From contig OX421963.1 of NCBI GenBank assembly GCA_949128115.1, forward strand, positions 78,735,635-78,799,634: a stretch of DNA of 64,000 nt. The letters are read 5' to 3'. The DNA comes from Anaspis maculata. Lineage: Eukaryota; Arthropoda; Insecta; Coleoptera; Scraptiidae. The notes below the pieces were generated by a model, which was not told where the DNA came from, did no database searches, and saw only the letters and a list, made by a program, of their open reading frames with translations. The translations under genes and the position numbers were made by a program. Positions 35,588 to 48,739 of the stretch are shown here, piece by piece. Every line of letters begins with the position of its first letter. The first letter of the stretch is position 1.

Positions 35588-38500
35588 ATAATAATAATAA
35601 ACAATTGTTTACCTCCTTCTCAACCTTCAGTGATTCGATTATAGGAGTTTGTATAACTTTATTGGGCAATTATTGACGACCACTACTTCTCGACTTCAGC
35701 CACCAACTTTTCACGGTAGGTAGACACCACCACAACATCACGGTTAGTTTACTGGGGAAACCACTATTTCCACTGTAAAATGTTCCTTCTTTCCATTACT
35801 TATCCACCAATGTCCTACGACGTAAGTACAGGCAAGAAGGAAGCGTCCTACATAGCTGTTTAAGTGGTTGCCTAATTCTTAGAAAATGCTAGTCGAGAAG
35901 TAGTGGTGGTCAATAATTACCTTTTATTGTTTTGCTTCATATAAATTATTATAATATTTCGATGTCATGAATTATTTGGAAAAAACTTCGGGTTTTTTCC
36001 AGAAAATTCAATTTCTCTCGGAAAATGTTTAAATTTTTTGTTGAATTGTTATGGGAGGCTTCAAAATTTTTCCAATTTATTTCTCAAATTCCAACTTTCC
36101 ACCCGAGGGGACGTCTCGTACAAGAATCTTCATCTTTTCCTGGAAAGTTTTGGGGTGACGGTGACACAACCGATTTTTTGTTTATACACAATAATAATAA
36201 TAATAATGATAATAATAAATGGTCTTTATTCCAAGAAAAAAAAAATTTTTCTTTGGCGTGGCGAAGTCTAGCCGCGAGGCTAATCCACTTAACAACATAA
36301 ATGTATTATCTGAACTGATTTTTTACCCACAAAACAAACTTCTATAAGGTACTTCAGTAATTATTGATTTGTTGATGGTCATTCATTGAGAAAACTTGTG
36401 GACCTCAAAATATAGAAGATAGAAGATGGTACTTAAAGCGTATGAACTATCAAAAATGAATAGTTAAACTGGTAACGGGAGTAACGCCGGCGCTTCAATT
36501 TATTGATTCCCTTCAGAACGGTGAATCATTACTATAAAACGATAATTTGAGACAAGTTTCAGACGCGATTAATGGGCTGATGGAACGACATCATGCCAAT
36601 TAACTTCCCACTTAGTTGTTGTAAGGAGTTCTGAAATCAATCTGCTTCCGTTACGACAAGCATGATTCATCATCTAAAAGAAAGGCATAAAAAACGGGAT
36701 AAACGCGTAGGATGATGTTTCCATCAGTTTTCTCAAAGCAACTTTTTTTCGCCTCAAGTAGGTAACCAATCATATTCTGTTTGTTATGCTTCTGAACACT
36801 ACCTTGCTTTTTTTTCTAATTGTTTCTACAATAATCTCATACAAGATGTGTTTCGACATCACGCGGCTCTCACAGGCAGTCCATAGGAAGTCTGTTCTGG
36901 AACAAAGGGGGAGGAAGCCAGATTCCGAAATCGGCAAGCACGATTAAAATCTCACATTTTTACTTTTTCGCTCGAAGAAATTACCAGTTGAAGCTAGCGC
37001 CAAAACTGTAGCTCGTCGACGAACCCACAACGGCTTTGTATACAAAACCCGAAACAAGCACGACTACGCTGGAAACAACGTGTTCTACATAAATCATAGC
37101 GAGACTAGCGAGAGGTAGGCATATACAATATACACAACACATTCACCCACATGTATACCTATAGCGGAACGCCACTTATCGCCGGATCTAAATGAGAGCC
37201 ACCCTTAATTGGAAAACAGGGTGGATTTCAACATGGTAAAGCTAAAGTGCTGGAGAGATGGAGGTCGCGCTTTCTTAGTACTACCGCAAACACTGGAGGA
37301 GAAGACACCCTTTCCAAGGTAAATGAGTCTGAGAGGCGCCAGCGACAATTTCCCTTGATTACACCCCGGCACACAGCGCTACCAGCAGTTTCAGAACACC
37401 GCATACTGCAAGTGTCAACAACTGTTCATCCCCCCTTCGCTCATCTCATCTAAACCTCCGAATAATCGCTAATAATTACACTCTTACTGCGCTTTTGTTA
37501 TTATCGCTGTTACTATCATCCGCCGGTGGCGTTGTCAGAAGCAATTATGAGATTATGCAGGAAATTCAGAGAGGGAAACTGCCAACTGTTAGCTGCGTGT
37601 ATTTCAAGAAGACATCGCGATGCTTGTCTAAGAACAGGCAGGGACGGAGTGGCGCGGAAAATGCTCGATGGAAATGACTTTCTCCAACGACTATAGCAAT
37701 GAGAAAGATTTTTCAGATAAGAAAAAAACAGAACAGCTATGAATCTAAAGAAGCTATGCAGGTCAAGTAAAATTACACAATTTACTTATAATTTTGGAAT
37801 ACAGCCTAATTGAGAATCACAATCAATCAACGTACGTAAATAACGTAAACGACGTAATACGAACCGATAGCAAAACAATGTTATAACAATTATCATAAAT
37901 CGATACCTACTACTATAGTAGGTTCACTTGTACTGTGACTCTAGTTGGCTGGGCAAGTTTTCTACTTTAGCATTGTAGGCTTGCCGCCTTTTTACCTGGT
38001 GTGAAACTGACTTCTCTGGAAGTAAAGTTATACTTCTTATCAAATTGATATTGAAATCTTGGGGAACTGACCTTGTCATAAGTGGAAAGGCGACTAGAGG
38101 GGCACGGAGCTGTATTACCGTCATTTAGACACCAGAACCCTACGGGGCCGCCTTCAATTTAAGTCATCTTGACGACGGCCATTCAAGGCCGACAAAAACT
38201 CGTTAAGTCAAGCTCCAAAACGGAAGCAAATTACAAACTAAAGGTACTCACATGAATTTTGGTCCAATACGCAACTTTGAACGGCTGGGTTTTTTGAAAT
38301 TCGGTTTAATTAACTTTTTATACGTAAATCCTGCTGCAACTGCAGGCCTGCTGAGATGTTCCTTGTCTTGCCAATAGTGCTTGATGATTCGTCGTGTCTT
38401 TTTGACTGCAAGAGGTGAAAGGATTGATGATTCCATGGGATTCCTTTTTTTGGACAAAGGCCTAGTACTTTTTTAGTTTGAATCAACCTAAAGTTGAACC

Positions 38501-40329
38501 GGCTTCAAGAGGTTAGAAATATTTTTGACACCTGTCAAATGTCAAAGCTGCTTAGATTAATTTGTTCATTATCGAAAATTGAAAACAGGTCGTTTACTAC
38601 ATTTTCCAGTATAATGGAAAAAGCGTCAGACATCACGTCCTGCAAAAATATTCCGTCTATCTGCAGAGGATATGCGTAAAAAATACTTTCCAAAAGTGGT
38701 CCGAACGACGAACGCTAAATGAAGCCAGAGCAGCCAACCGCAATGTTTTGGGGATTTTCTATATTTCAGATTTGGAAAATTGAAAAAAAAATCTCACAGC
38801 CGACTAGAATTACGGTACAGGTGAACCTTCTATAGCTTGAATAGTGAAATTTGAAAAAACAAAGTCACCAGTGAGTAATATGCGATTATCGAGTTCAGTT
38901 TAGTTTATTTATACTTCACTACAATGACCTTAGCCTGAGGTATTTCATAATCTTCGAGTGTCCATGATAATATAGAAATTTTGGCAACAACATTAGATAC
39001 ATCTGCACCTGGCCGAATTTATAGGTGAATGGTCGGCTAGTTGTTGATGTTCAAGGTAGGTATCAAAAAAGAATTGGAAAGTCCTTTGTTTTTTTGAAGT
39101 ACCTACTTAAGTCGAACCGAATATTTTCTTCAACATTTCTGATTCTGAATATTCATTCAATTTTTATACTTCCAATACAAGATACTTCCACTTTGAGACA
39201 CTACAGATAAGGAAAGCTTGAGGATAGGTGCCAAAGAGACCATTGTTCGACCGATCGTTGCGACGATATTCATCCTCATGTTGACTAAACTATCTTTAAT
39301 AAATCTGGTATTGATGGAAATCCAAATCAAGAATTTTGAGTCTAAACACATGTAGATTGTAGATTGAGGAAGATTTAACACAAACTTATGGGATAATAGG
39401 TAAACTCACAGTAAAAGGTCTTGATGTTGGAAATGTGGACTCACCTGAAACCAAAAGAAAATGACAAAATTGAATTAAATTTTGGTATAAAAAGTCGGAA
39501 ACAAATCAATTACTATGATGATTATTAATTATTGTGAATAAACTCCTTCAAATTTAATACATATAGTCTTTCAGTATATATAACACTTTTTTGGGTTAAT
39601 TCTGATAGAGAAACTTCCTGATAATTAGATTGCTTTTTCATTCGCACTTTTGAACGATGCACTCTTCGTATAATATTGCTAATTTTTTGAGAGAAAAATC
39701 ACATCCTTTAGGCCTTAAGCCTAACATTAATGAACCAAGCACTGCACAGCTCGAATGTATCTTTCAGTTCTTGAATTCGGAACGATTATCGATCAACCTG
39801 CCGCATTGCAAAACCATAAATCGCATTGCCATAAAGCATGTGTACAGGTGTTACCTACTTTTTGCGCAATGATATCCATGTTACGGTGCTCTTTTTAAAC
39901 ACTGCTCGCACGTAAGGGTAGCCAAGTGCAAAACCGATATCCATTTCCCAGACGTATCGTATGATGTTCAAGAACGCTCGGCCACTATCTGGGCCATAAG
40001 TTGCATAAGAATATCAGGATACGAGCCGGTATCCCTGCTTCACCTATCCAAACCCATAATATAAAAGTCCCATTCCACCCCGGTGTTATCAGTAGCTCCA
40101 CAGACATCAAGCAATCTACTTTTAGTGATGGCAACCAAGGTGAGATTTTTTCCTGAACCCGTATATTATAGCTTATTAGTCTTATTACATATTTTGAATC
40201 TACATAGTCTAGGACTTGAATAAATAAAATTATAAAAATTATATAGTCCGGAGGTTAATAATAATAACCAAAACTCAAATAGGCCCTTGTACTTGGTGAC
40301 AAAAACACAAAAAATGGTAGGATAGGAAG
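35588..40329. other. Mostly gene-free DNA between two gypsy remnants
   Basis: Holds a LINE tail (36188-36310), a short repeat at 36075-36180 shared with 58.7-59.1 kb, and GC-richer unique DNA at 37.0-37.7 kb. Two minus ORFs of 66 and 69 codons (37924-38124 and 38248-38457) are rich in Lys/Arg but not recognised. At 38880-38960 a TTTATTTATACTTCACTACAATGAC block looks like another LINE 3' end. No gypsy LTR was identified upstream of 40330. Confidence 0.4.
36188..36310 (-). repeat. LINE 3' tail with (AAT)n
   Basis: On the minus strand the sequence reads AATAAAGACCATTTATT followed by an ATT microsatellite, the way LINE A ends (AATAAAAGTAAT then AAT units). The body to the right is not recognisably coding, so this is a heavily 5'-truncated copy or a SINE using such a tail. 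Confidence 0.5.
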
Positions 40330-42032
40330 TTGCGACGACAAGGGCGTACAGAACCTGTTAATATTTACTTGGCAATAATTGAAACCCTTCTTATAAGGCT
40401 ATCGAAACGGCCAGCAGAAATCACCCGAATCCGGTACATAAGACAGCAGATTCTACCGGAGTACTCTGCAGCTTTAGAACTTTCAGAAATCAATACGCTA
40501 CAAGAACTAATGGAGTTGTGTAGAAAGCTCGAAGATCATTACCGTAAGGTGACATGGTCTGAAAAATCAGAGGTTAATATGCTTTATTTAGAGCCTGAAC
40601 TCGCCTTAGTTGAAAACGAATCTTGTACAAATCCAGAAACCACGAAGTTTCAGGACCTCTGAAGATAGAATTTTTTTATCTGGACCAGAAGGTCCTATAA
40701 TATGTTTCAACTGTGGTAGCACCACACATAAGTTCCTTAAACGCGAAGAACCACGTGAAATTTTCTGTAACAAATGCGGTCTTCCTATTATTGTCAAAAC
40801 AAAATGTCCCCGGTGTTCAAAAAACCCCAGAGCGGAACGCAAATTGAGACCACTGCACTTCCAGAGAAATAGAGGTATGTTCCTGTAAGCGGACAGCAAT
40901 CCAAATTTTCTTTTGTGAAAGAGGTTGTAAAACATTTTGGTGAGACCTCTCAACAAAGATACAAATGTAAATAATTTAGTGAATCCTATGAGTCCTGGCT
41001 CGGTTAACTTGATTAAGTCAAGAATTACTACCAAGGTTACACCAGAAAAGAGTTAACCCCAGTTTGTATCCAGAAAAAACTAAATAACCGTCCATGTGTT
41101 AAAGTAAAAATTTTTGGCCGGAAGCTCACTGCATTACTGGATAGTGGCGCCAGTAAGTCCATCATAGGTCTCAAAGGAGTTCAGTTCCTTAAAACACTTT
41201 CAGTCAAAATAGAAGGGTTCTGACGGCAGATGGTAATAGTAGAAATCCCACCAAAAACAAGAAATAGTTCAAGTTTCATTCTCAATATGAATTCTTCGAT
41301 CAATTTAAGTCATGGTCAAATTGAACAAGTAAAGATTTTTAAAAATTCATTGAAGGAAATCGAAAGTTCTCTGTCTCATTTAAGGAAAACTAACATCTTG
41401 ACATTTTCAATAGACACTGGTGATGCAACTCTATTTCGAGCTCGGCAACAGCCACTATCCCCCTATGTGATGGCAGAGCTGGATAAACAATTAGCCGAAA
41501 TGTTGGAGTTGGGGGTCATCGAAAAATCTTATGGAGCTTGGAGTTCTCCAATTTTCGGTTTCAATGGTCCCTAAACCAAACAAAGAATATCGATTTTGAT
41601 TCGAAGGTTGAATTTGGTTATCAAACCAGACAGATTATGCTCTATTGAGAATTGATCAAATTTTGACCCATTTGGGTGGAACGAAATTCGGTTCTTTATT
41701 AGATCTTTTCAATGCTTTTTGACAAATATCTTTGGATAATTCATCTCGAAAAAAAAAACTAGATTTAGTATTCCTGATAGGGGAATCCATCAATTTTGTA
41801 GGATGTCGTTTGGATTGCGAAATGCTGCACAAACGCAGCAAAGTCTGATGGACAGTATCTCAGGTCCAGAATTCGAGCCGCATGTTTTTGTTATTTAGAC
41901 GACATTGTAGTGAGGTCAGATACGTTCGAGAAACATCTCGGATTGTTGTGCAGAGTAGAAGAACGCTTGAAACGCTTAACAATTAGCATCAGAAAGTGTG
42001 AGTCTCTCCGATCATCACTAAAATATTTGGAT
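40330..42032 (+). pseudogene. Second Ty3/gypsy remnant: gag end, protease, RT first part
   Basis: 40330-40662 reads as a gag C-terminal part (RIRYIRQQILPEYSAALEL, LQELMELCRKLEDHY). A frameshifted cysteine cluster follows (ICFNCGSTTHKF, FCNKCGLP, KCPRCSKN; 40690-40850). Near 41100-41170 there is an aspartic protease active site LLDSGASKSIIG. RT starts at about 41480 (LAEMLELGVIEKSYGAWSSPI) and continues degraded to MSFGLRNAAQTQQSLMD (41800-41850) and KYLD before 42032. Many stops and frameshifts. The RT continues beyond the foldback at 43717. It is a different family from the 32-35 kb element, judging by the divergent RT and the paired cysteine cluster. Confidence 0.88.
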
Positions 42033-42034
42033 TA

Positions 42035-43714
42035 TGCCGGGTAGGCCATAAAAAAACGTGCTCGGAATTTCTCCTTCTAAAATTTTAATTTCCCCACCGA
42101 TTTTATTGAACTTTTTAGCAGTGGCTAGCCAAATAAATAGGCTATCACTTCCTTATTTCAAAATGGCCGACATAATAAAATTGAAGATGGCAGAAACAAT
42201 TGAAAATAGGCCTTCTTTTGTTCTCGTTGCTTTTTACTAAGCTAGAAAGTCGAAACTAATGATGTATTAACAAGAAATAGATCTTGCTTCAAATCAAGAC
42301 CACAACCAATAAAATCGGGTCCTCCGCTGAGAAGGTGTTGCGAGTTGAAGAGAAGCCTACCTCTCGTTTTCTTATTTCCGCATAATTGACCCAATTTTAG
42401 GTATCCTGTCCGCCAGTCCGTCATTATGCTCAATTCTGAAGCAATTTTCTCTGATTTAGTATCAATGAATAGCCATTTGGACAGGCTACCTTTTTCATAT
42501 AAGAAAATGATCGACATTTCAAAATCCAAGATGGCGGAAGTAATTGGAAATAGAATTTTTCCTGTCCTCATTGCTTTTTAGTGAAAATTAACAGAAAGTC
42601 AAGTCCAATAATTGTTATGAAGAAATAGACTTTCCTCGACAATTTAAGACCACAACCAATCAAATCGGGTCATCTGTTGAGGAGGTATGGCAAGTTGAAA
42701 TGTCGCCTACCTACCGGTTTCTTATTCCTGCTCAAATGACCCTTTAGGAATCCTGCCCGCCATATCCTTATTTTCCAACCGATTTCTTCAAATTTGGTAT
42801 CAATGGCTAGCCAATTGAACAAAGGCTATCATTTCCATGTGAGAAAATGGCCAACATGTCAAAACTCATGATGGCGGAAACTATTGAACATGGGCCTCAT
42901 TCGTCCTTGCTGGAATAAAAAAAACAGGAAGTTGGCTTCGCTTCAACTCGCAGTAGCTCCTCAGCAGATGACTCGGTTTGATTGGTTGTGCTCTTGAATT
43001 GTCGAGGAATAGAAGGTCTATTTCTACATAATACATTATCGATCTTGACTTTCTGCTAATTTCCAATAAACAGCAACTAGGACAAAAGAAGGCCCATTTT
43101 CAATTGCTTCCGTCATGCGTCATCTGGGATTTTGACATGTCGTTTAATGAATAATGAATAATCGTTTAAATTTTGTTCGTAGGATGAATATAATTATTAT
43201 TATTATTCGATTATTATTATCGTTATGTCGACCATTTTCTCATATGGAAATCGTAGCCTGTCCAATTGGCTAGCCACTGATACCAAATTGAAGAAAATCG
43301 GATGAGAAATAAGCATTATAGGGGATTGGCGGGCAGGATACCTAAATTTGGGTCAATTATGCGGAAATGAAAAAAAATTGAAGTAGGCTTCGCTTCAACT
43401 TGCAATAGCTTCTCAGCAGATGACCCGATTTTATTGGGTCTTGAATCGACAAGGAAGGTCTACTCCTTCATAATAAATACATCATTGGTTTTGACTTTCT
43501 GCTTACTTTTGATCAAAAGCGACGAGAATAAAAGAAAGCCTATTTTCAATTGTTTCTGCCATCTTGAATTTTGACATGTCGCCCATTTTGAAAAACGAAA
43601 ATGATAGCCCATTCAATTGGCAAGCCAATGCTGGAAAGTTCGATGGAATCGGTGGCGAAATAAAAATGTTCGAAGGAAAAATTCTGAGCACAGTTTTTTA
43701 TGGTCCACCCGGTA
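42035..43714. mobile_element. 1.68-kb foldback element with tandem repeats in its arms
   Basis: Ends TGCCGGGTAGGCCATAAAAAA and (reverse complement) TACCGGGTGGACCATAAAAAA form the terminal repeats, with TA outside each (42033-42034 and 43715-43716). The arms contain tandem units of roughly 370 bp: the motif AAGATGGCGGAA / AAAATGG-CGACAT / CAACCAAT-AAATCGGGT recurs at about 42180-42330, 42530-42670 and 42870 in one direction and in inverse order from 42950 to 43600. Internal tandem repeats in inverted arms recall FB-type foldbacks. It disrupts the gypsy RT and carries no transposase. Confidence 0.85.
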
Positions 43715-43716
43715 TA

Positions 43717-43890
43717 GAAGACCAAGATGGTTTAAAAACAGACCCAACCAAGATCATCGCCATTGTCAATTATCCTCGTTCCACTACTCACACAGAAGTA
43801 AAACATTTCACGGGAATGTGTGCCTGGTACCGCCGTTTTATCAATGTCGGTATCTTCAAAAGGCTTTGTGGAGTGCAAGAGAAATACTAG
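43717..43890 (+). pseudogene. Second gypsy remnant, RT end beyond the foldback
   Basis: DGLKTDPTKIIAIVNYPRSTTHTEVKHF then TGMCAWYRRFI is the conserved gypsy region just after the RT palm. It continues the frame interrupted at 42032. After about 43890 no RNase H or integrase is seen, so the element is truncated at its 3' side. Confidence 0.85.
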
Positions 43891-45588
43891 TGGCGTAATT
43901 GCGCCGAAATATTGCAAGTTCCCTAAAACGATGCAAATTCATTTATGAAGTCGAAATTGCGATGGTCCCATTTCCCAAGAATGCGAGGCCAAGAAGTGAG
44001 TAATCTATATTGCTCAGTTCAACATCGATTTTTACAACATTCTCAGTCGATATTACTGAGATTATTACAAAGAAAAAATAGATTGAACTGTCGTCTTGCA
44101 ATATTTCGAAAGTTCACATTCAAATTCACACGCAAAAATCATGTCAATGAATTTACATTAGGCGCGATAAAATGTATGTAGCCCTGTGCGATACATGGTG
44201 GGGACTGCAAGAAAATCTTTGCTCAAGACGGGCGGTTGAAACACTCACTATCAAGGTTAAGTGGAGAAGCAAGATGCCAACTCAAAATTAGCTGAACACC
44301 GCTTGCAGTTGAAGCTGTTGGGCGGCAAATCTTTGCCGCTACCTACTACACTCCATTCGGGACGGCCGCACCTGAGAGCTAGGATTTTAACTTGCGGTTT
44401 CGCATGTGAGCTCTCAAAATAGTGTTAGAAGACAGTCCAACCTATTTTTTTGTAGTAGTTGAAAAAACAAATGTTGAACTGGGCAATGGAAACTGCTCAT
44501 TCTTTGGCTGGCATTCGCTCAAAAGTGAGGTATCGCAATTTCAAATTAATGATTAGAATGAGTTGGTGTGAAAATGTGGAAAAAGATGTCAAACGCGACA
44601 ATTTTTCATGTTCTTGTAGGTGGGAGAAAAATTGAAACAAATTTTTCGAGCTAACCGAGGGCTTTGATTTTTTTCAACAGTAATGAATAATAGCGACGAG
44701 GCGTTTGATGCCTGTTGAGGTTATAGTTATACGTTTTCTCTTCATTAGGTTCACCGTAGCAGTCCTAGCACGTTCCACATTTCAAGGCCCCCCTGACTCC
44801 CACCCAAAGGGAAAAATGGCGAGAAGCCCGTTCTCAATCTAAAGAGCACAGTCTTTTGGTGCCATCTTACCAATTTTCATGGTTTTATCACGAAGTGCAG
44901 GGTACATATGTCACTATAACCTCCAGACTATAAGGCGCAGAAGTGGATACTCACAGTGCAATGGCGGAAAAAAAGCTTTTCACGGCTTCTTGTTGTGGTG
45001 GAATTCGCCAGTTGTCACATTCAAATTCAATTTCGACAAATCGGAAAGGATCTGCGAGAAATCTACTTTCCGCCCCTGTGAGGTCGCACCTCAAGACTGC
45101 ATTGTTTCCGTCCAGCTCATGCATCGGAAACATATTTCAATCAGTGCGAACTGGACCAGAAGTTTTCCGGAACACTGGTCTTCATGAAATACGTCGGCGC
45201 AAGAGCGTCCACCTCTGCGTCACCGTGTTTATTGCAAATATTGGCGGAAGCGCGGAAACTGCAAACTGCACGACAACCCGCTTGCACACGCTAATATCAT
45301 CCCGACCATACGCCCCTGTCACACATAAAGCCCGAGATGTTTGTTCATGCAGATAAACTGTATATCTGCGGCAATAGATTCGAAATAATCGCCGCGAAAG
45401 GCGAACAAATAAATCCAATAGCGGAACAGGCTTACACAAATACCTTTTATTGGATATGAAATCGGACGGAATACTTGTACAACCCGGCTGGGGATATTAT
45501 TTCACAATGTAATGTGCTGTGTGCGAGGCAATTTTTCGCTGTCTTGGATTTTTGCTTTTGCGATGATTTAAACGGCGGTTTTTCGCAG
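43891..45588. other. DNA upstream of the cuticle gene
   Basis: No gene is recognised. The first exon of the cuticle gene should lie in this interval or further left, but I cannot choose an ATG-plus-donor from the sequence alone. ORFs at 44879-45439 overlap on both strands and are probably chance. Confidence 0.4.
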
Positions 45589-47963
45589 ATTCTGGTGTTG
45601 GCTGCATTGATAGCCCTGGCCAGGGGCGGGCTCTTGCAGCAGGGGCAGTCGTCATATTCAAGTATTCAACACCATCCGGCGTCTCAACAGCAGCAGCAGA
45701 TTATCACGACGCAAGTTCAACAGGTTCAACAGCCGGTGGCGACGGTTCATCAATCGGTGGCGGCGGCGGCGCCCCTGATTCAGACCCGGCTCGAACCCTA
45801 CGACCCCAACCCTAGGTACAGCTACGCCTATGCCGTAAACGACCAGCACACCGGCGATTCCAAAAGCCAGCACGAGAGCCGCAACGGAGATATTGTTCAG
45901 GTATACCAAATTTCTATACTATGAGAGTTATACTTTGCGTCAGATTCTTCGGTAACTGACGGCTCAATTTCAAGCCAGGTTGAAGCTCTGGCGCCTGTGG
46001 TGGTGGAAATTGCCAAATGTAGCGGCCTGATTGGTCAAAACAGGTTGTTTGGTGCTGTTGTCATAGTAATCCAATGCAATCGGGCATTTCCATTGACGTC
46101 ACAACATGTTGCCAACTGTCCAAAATCGCCCACCAAATTTGAAGCAAATAATGTTAGGGGGATAACCGAACTACAGGGCGCGCTTTTTGGCACATAGCTA
46201 CTTCCTGAAGCTAGAGAGGCTTAGCAACAGATAATTTTGTGCAAACATCATAACTGTATAACAACAATTCAGTTATCAACTGAACGATTTAGACAAATCG
46301 TCATCGGACAACCTTCGTGAATGTTTTTGTGTATCTCTTCCTTCCTTTCTCCCATTTCTTGGCACTTTGAGATACTTTCTGTGATGCTTCTTTCTTACAT
46401 GGGCCAGCGTTCCGAGAAAACAATGAATTTCTCATTTTTCCCTCAAAAAAAAATTCAACCACTCCAACGAGACTTTCACGTTCATTGAGCCCTCTACAAT
46501 CTATATCTGTAGCCATGCTTTCTCCATTGCTTTCACAAGCCTGCATGTTTGAATTGACAATAATTTTCATTTTACTTTACAAAGTAAAATGAGCAAAGTA
46601 CAGCAAAGTACTTCACTGTTTGTAGTTGTGATATTCGCTGTGATGTAAGCACAACGTGAATCAGATGAAAGTCTCACTGGATCGGCTCCGAATATACTTT
46701 TGATGGAAAATCATACATCTGACTTGACAATCTTGAATTTTCAGTTGATGGCTTCATCGCGTCAAGACAAATTGCTTGAGAATCCTAACATTTCTTCTGA
46801 TAAGCAGGATTAAAGGTAAAATTGTGGTCAACTGAGAAATTCCTTGGTCACTGGATTTTCCTATTTTGAGATCGCCATAGGTCACAGTTTTTGTCACAGT
46901 CATATTTTCTGAAATCAGAAGGGTGCTCAGTAATGGATCATTTGTGAAATCATTCCACATTTATTCTGTATTCCAACAATTTAGTCAGCTTTTTATATTG
47001 TCAGCAAGATTATAAACAGGCATATTTTCTCCTTCTCAGATGTTTTGTGTCGCATTTCTTGACACTTTGAGATATTTCCAGTGATGCTCCTACCTCCCAG
47101 GAAAACAGTTATGTATTCAAAAAAAGCAACGGATTTTTTTGTTCGACAAAAAAGATTCAAGCATTTCACCATACTTTCTTGTTTATTGAGCTATTTGAGG
47201 AAGCACATCTCCAACTATCAGTATTTTTCGAAGCGCCAGAGATTCGTGAACAATTATCACGCACAAACTTCCTAAGGTATCCAAAATATCAAAAAGTACT
47301 TTTTTCAAAATATAACGCGGGTTGTTCCCGAACACTTTTCAAGGTTATAAATTCAACTAAGTTGGCAACATGGACGAGCTCGTGACGTCATGTGGAAATG
47401 CCTAATTCCGGATGCGAGTCCTCGTACAACTTTTCGTTCCGACTATTCCATGTTTAATGTCGTTTCCGACTAAGTTTGATCTTCGGAGTTCAACAAAGCG
47501 CTGAATAATTGATTCGAACAATAAGGCGATGCTGGTTTTGGCAGCGATTTTTGTATTCAGCGAAGTCCAAGTACCTTGGAAAGCTTCTCAACGCCGAAAT
47601 CTCATTGTGAACTTCATAGTAAAACTGACAAAGTATGATACGTCTTCAAATTTCATTCCTTGCAAATTCATATGCCTGTCTCATACACTTCTCAATACAG
47701 GCGATTGCACAGTTTATAAAAAAGATCATTTCAAGCACAAAACATGATTTATTCAATCATTGTTGACTTAAATTGTTACTGTGTTGTCAAATTATTTACA
47801 GGGACAATACAGCCTCACAGAGCCGGACGGTTCCCGTCGCACGGTAGACTACACTTCCGATCCGCACAATGGCTTCAACGCCGTGGTCCAGAGGACCGTC
47901 GGAGTTCATCCAGGTCCCGTAGGCATCGTGTCCGGTGGCATCATCACAGGTGGACATCGCTAA
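45589..47963 (+). CDS. RR-2 cuticle protein (two of probably three exons seen)
   Basis: Exons 45589-45900 and 47802-47963, both phase 0, give 157 aa without the first codons. The first visible exon follows TTTTTCGCAG and starts [13 protein letters not shown], the hydrophobic core of a signal peptide, so a short upstream exon with the Met is missing. A Gln-rich linker follows ([16 protein letters not shown]), then the RR-2 chitin-binding domain, split by the intron: [28 protein letters not shown], joined to [17 protein letters not shown] and [12 protein letters not shown]. The aromatic residues of the Rebers-Riddiford consensus are kept. RR-2 proteins are secreted by epidermal cells and bind chitin in hard cuticle. 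The C-terminus is Gly-rich ([15 protein letters not shown]) and stops at TAA 47961-47963. Intron 1.9 kb. Intact as far as seen; only the first exon is unresolved. Confidence 0.93.
46065..47410. repeat. Inverted and direct repeats inside the cuticle intron
   Basis: GGCATTTCCA-TGACGTCAC...ATGTTGCCAAC near 46084-46122 pairs with its reverse complement at about 47360-47405, an inverted repeat of about 45 bp. Within the bracket, a block at 46340-46500 (GGCACTTTGAGATA, GTGATGCT, AAACAATGAATT) recurs directly at 47060-47200. This looks like a degraded transposon sitting in the intron; it does not touch the exon borders. Confidence 0.6.
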
Positions 47964-48163
47964 ATCGAGGATCATCCACACTTGCAAAAATACGCTGAAG
48001 CCGACCTAGCGCCCTTCTTAGCCATGCATACACTTACAATTACGAGGAGAACGAGTTGATTTCCGACTGCCCATTGATTAGTTTTGTGAAGTTATAGCCG
48101 ATAATATATGAATTATTTTGTCAGTCTTGTTTCTGTACCTGTAAATAACCTTCAAAGTCATAA
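47964..48163. other. 3' flank of the cuticle gene
   Basis: No canonical AATAAA was found; ATTAGT, AATATA and AAATAA variants occur at 48075-48150. The next foldback starts at 48164, so the gene's 3' UTR is probably under 200 bp or runs into the element. Confidence 0.4.
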
Positions 48164-48739
48164 TAGAGGCTGTTCCAGGGATGATAGCAAAAAAACTCAA
48201 CTATGGGTAGATCTCGTCAAAATATATGACGAAAAGATATATGCCAATTTGCAAAGTTTGTCCCAATAACGAAGATACAGCCCATCAAAGATCACTTTTT
48301 TCACATTTCAAAAATCTGTAACTCAGGACGGTTTAAACAAAATCAACCCGAATTCAGCACAGACTGGTTTGTCGAATCTATCTACTGACCTGCCAAATTT
48401 TGGGAGGAACCAGACAGTGGCGTGGGAGTTACGGGGGTCAATGATTTAGAAGCATCGGAAGAAAAGTTGACTTAATGGACTCCTCATAATTTTTACGCTA
48501 CGGATTGGATTTTTTTTAAATCTGACAGGTTGATAGATAATGTTGATAGACCAGGTTATGGTGAATTAAGGCTGATTTTGTCGAAATGTTCTCAAGTTAC
48601 AAATTTTTGAAATCCGAAAAAATGAACTTTCAAATAAGGCTGTATCTTCGTCATCAGGCCAAACTTCGCAAAATGATATATGGATTGGATTTTCATCGTA
48701 TTTAGACGAGATCTACTCACAGTTGAATTCTTTGCTATC

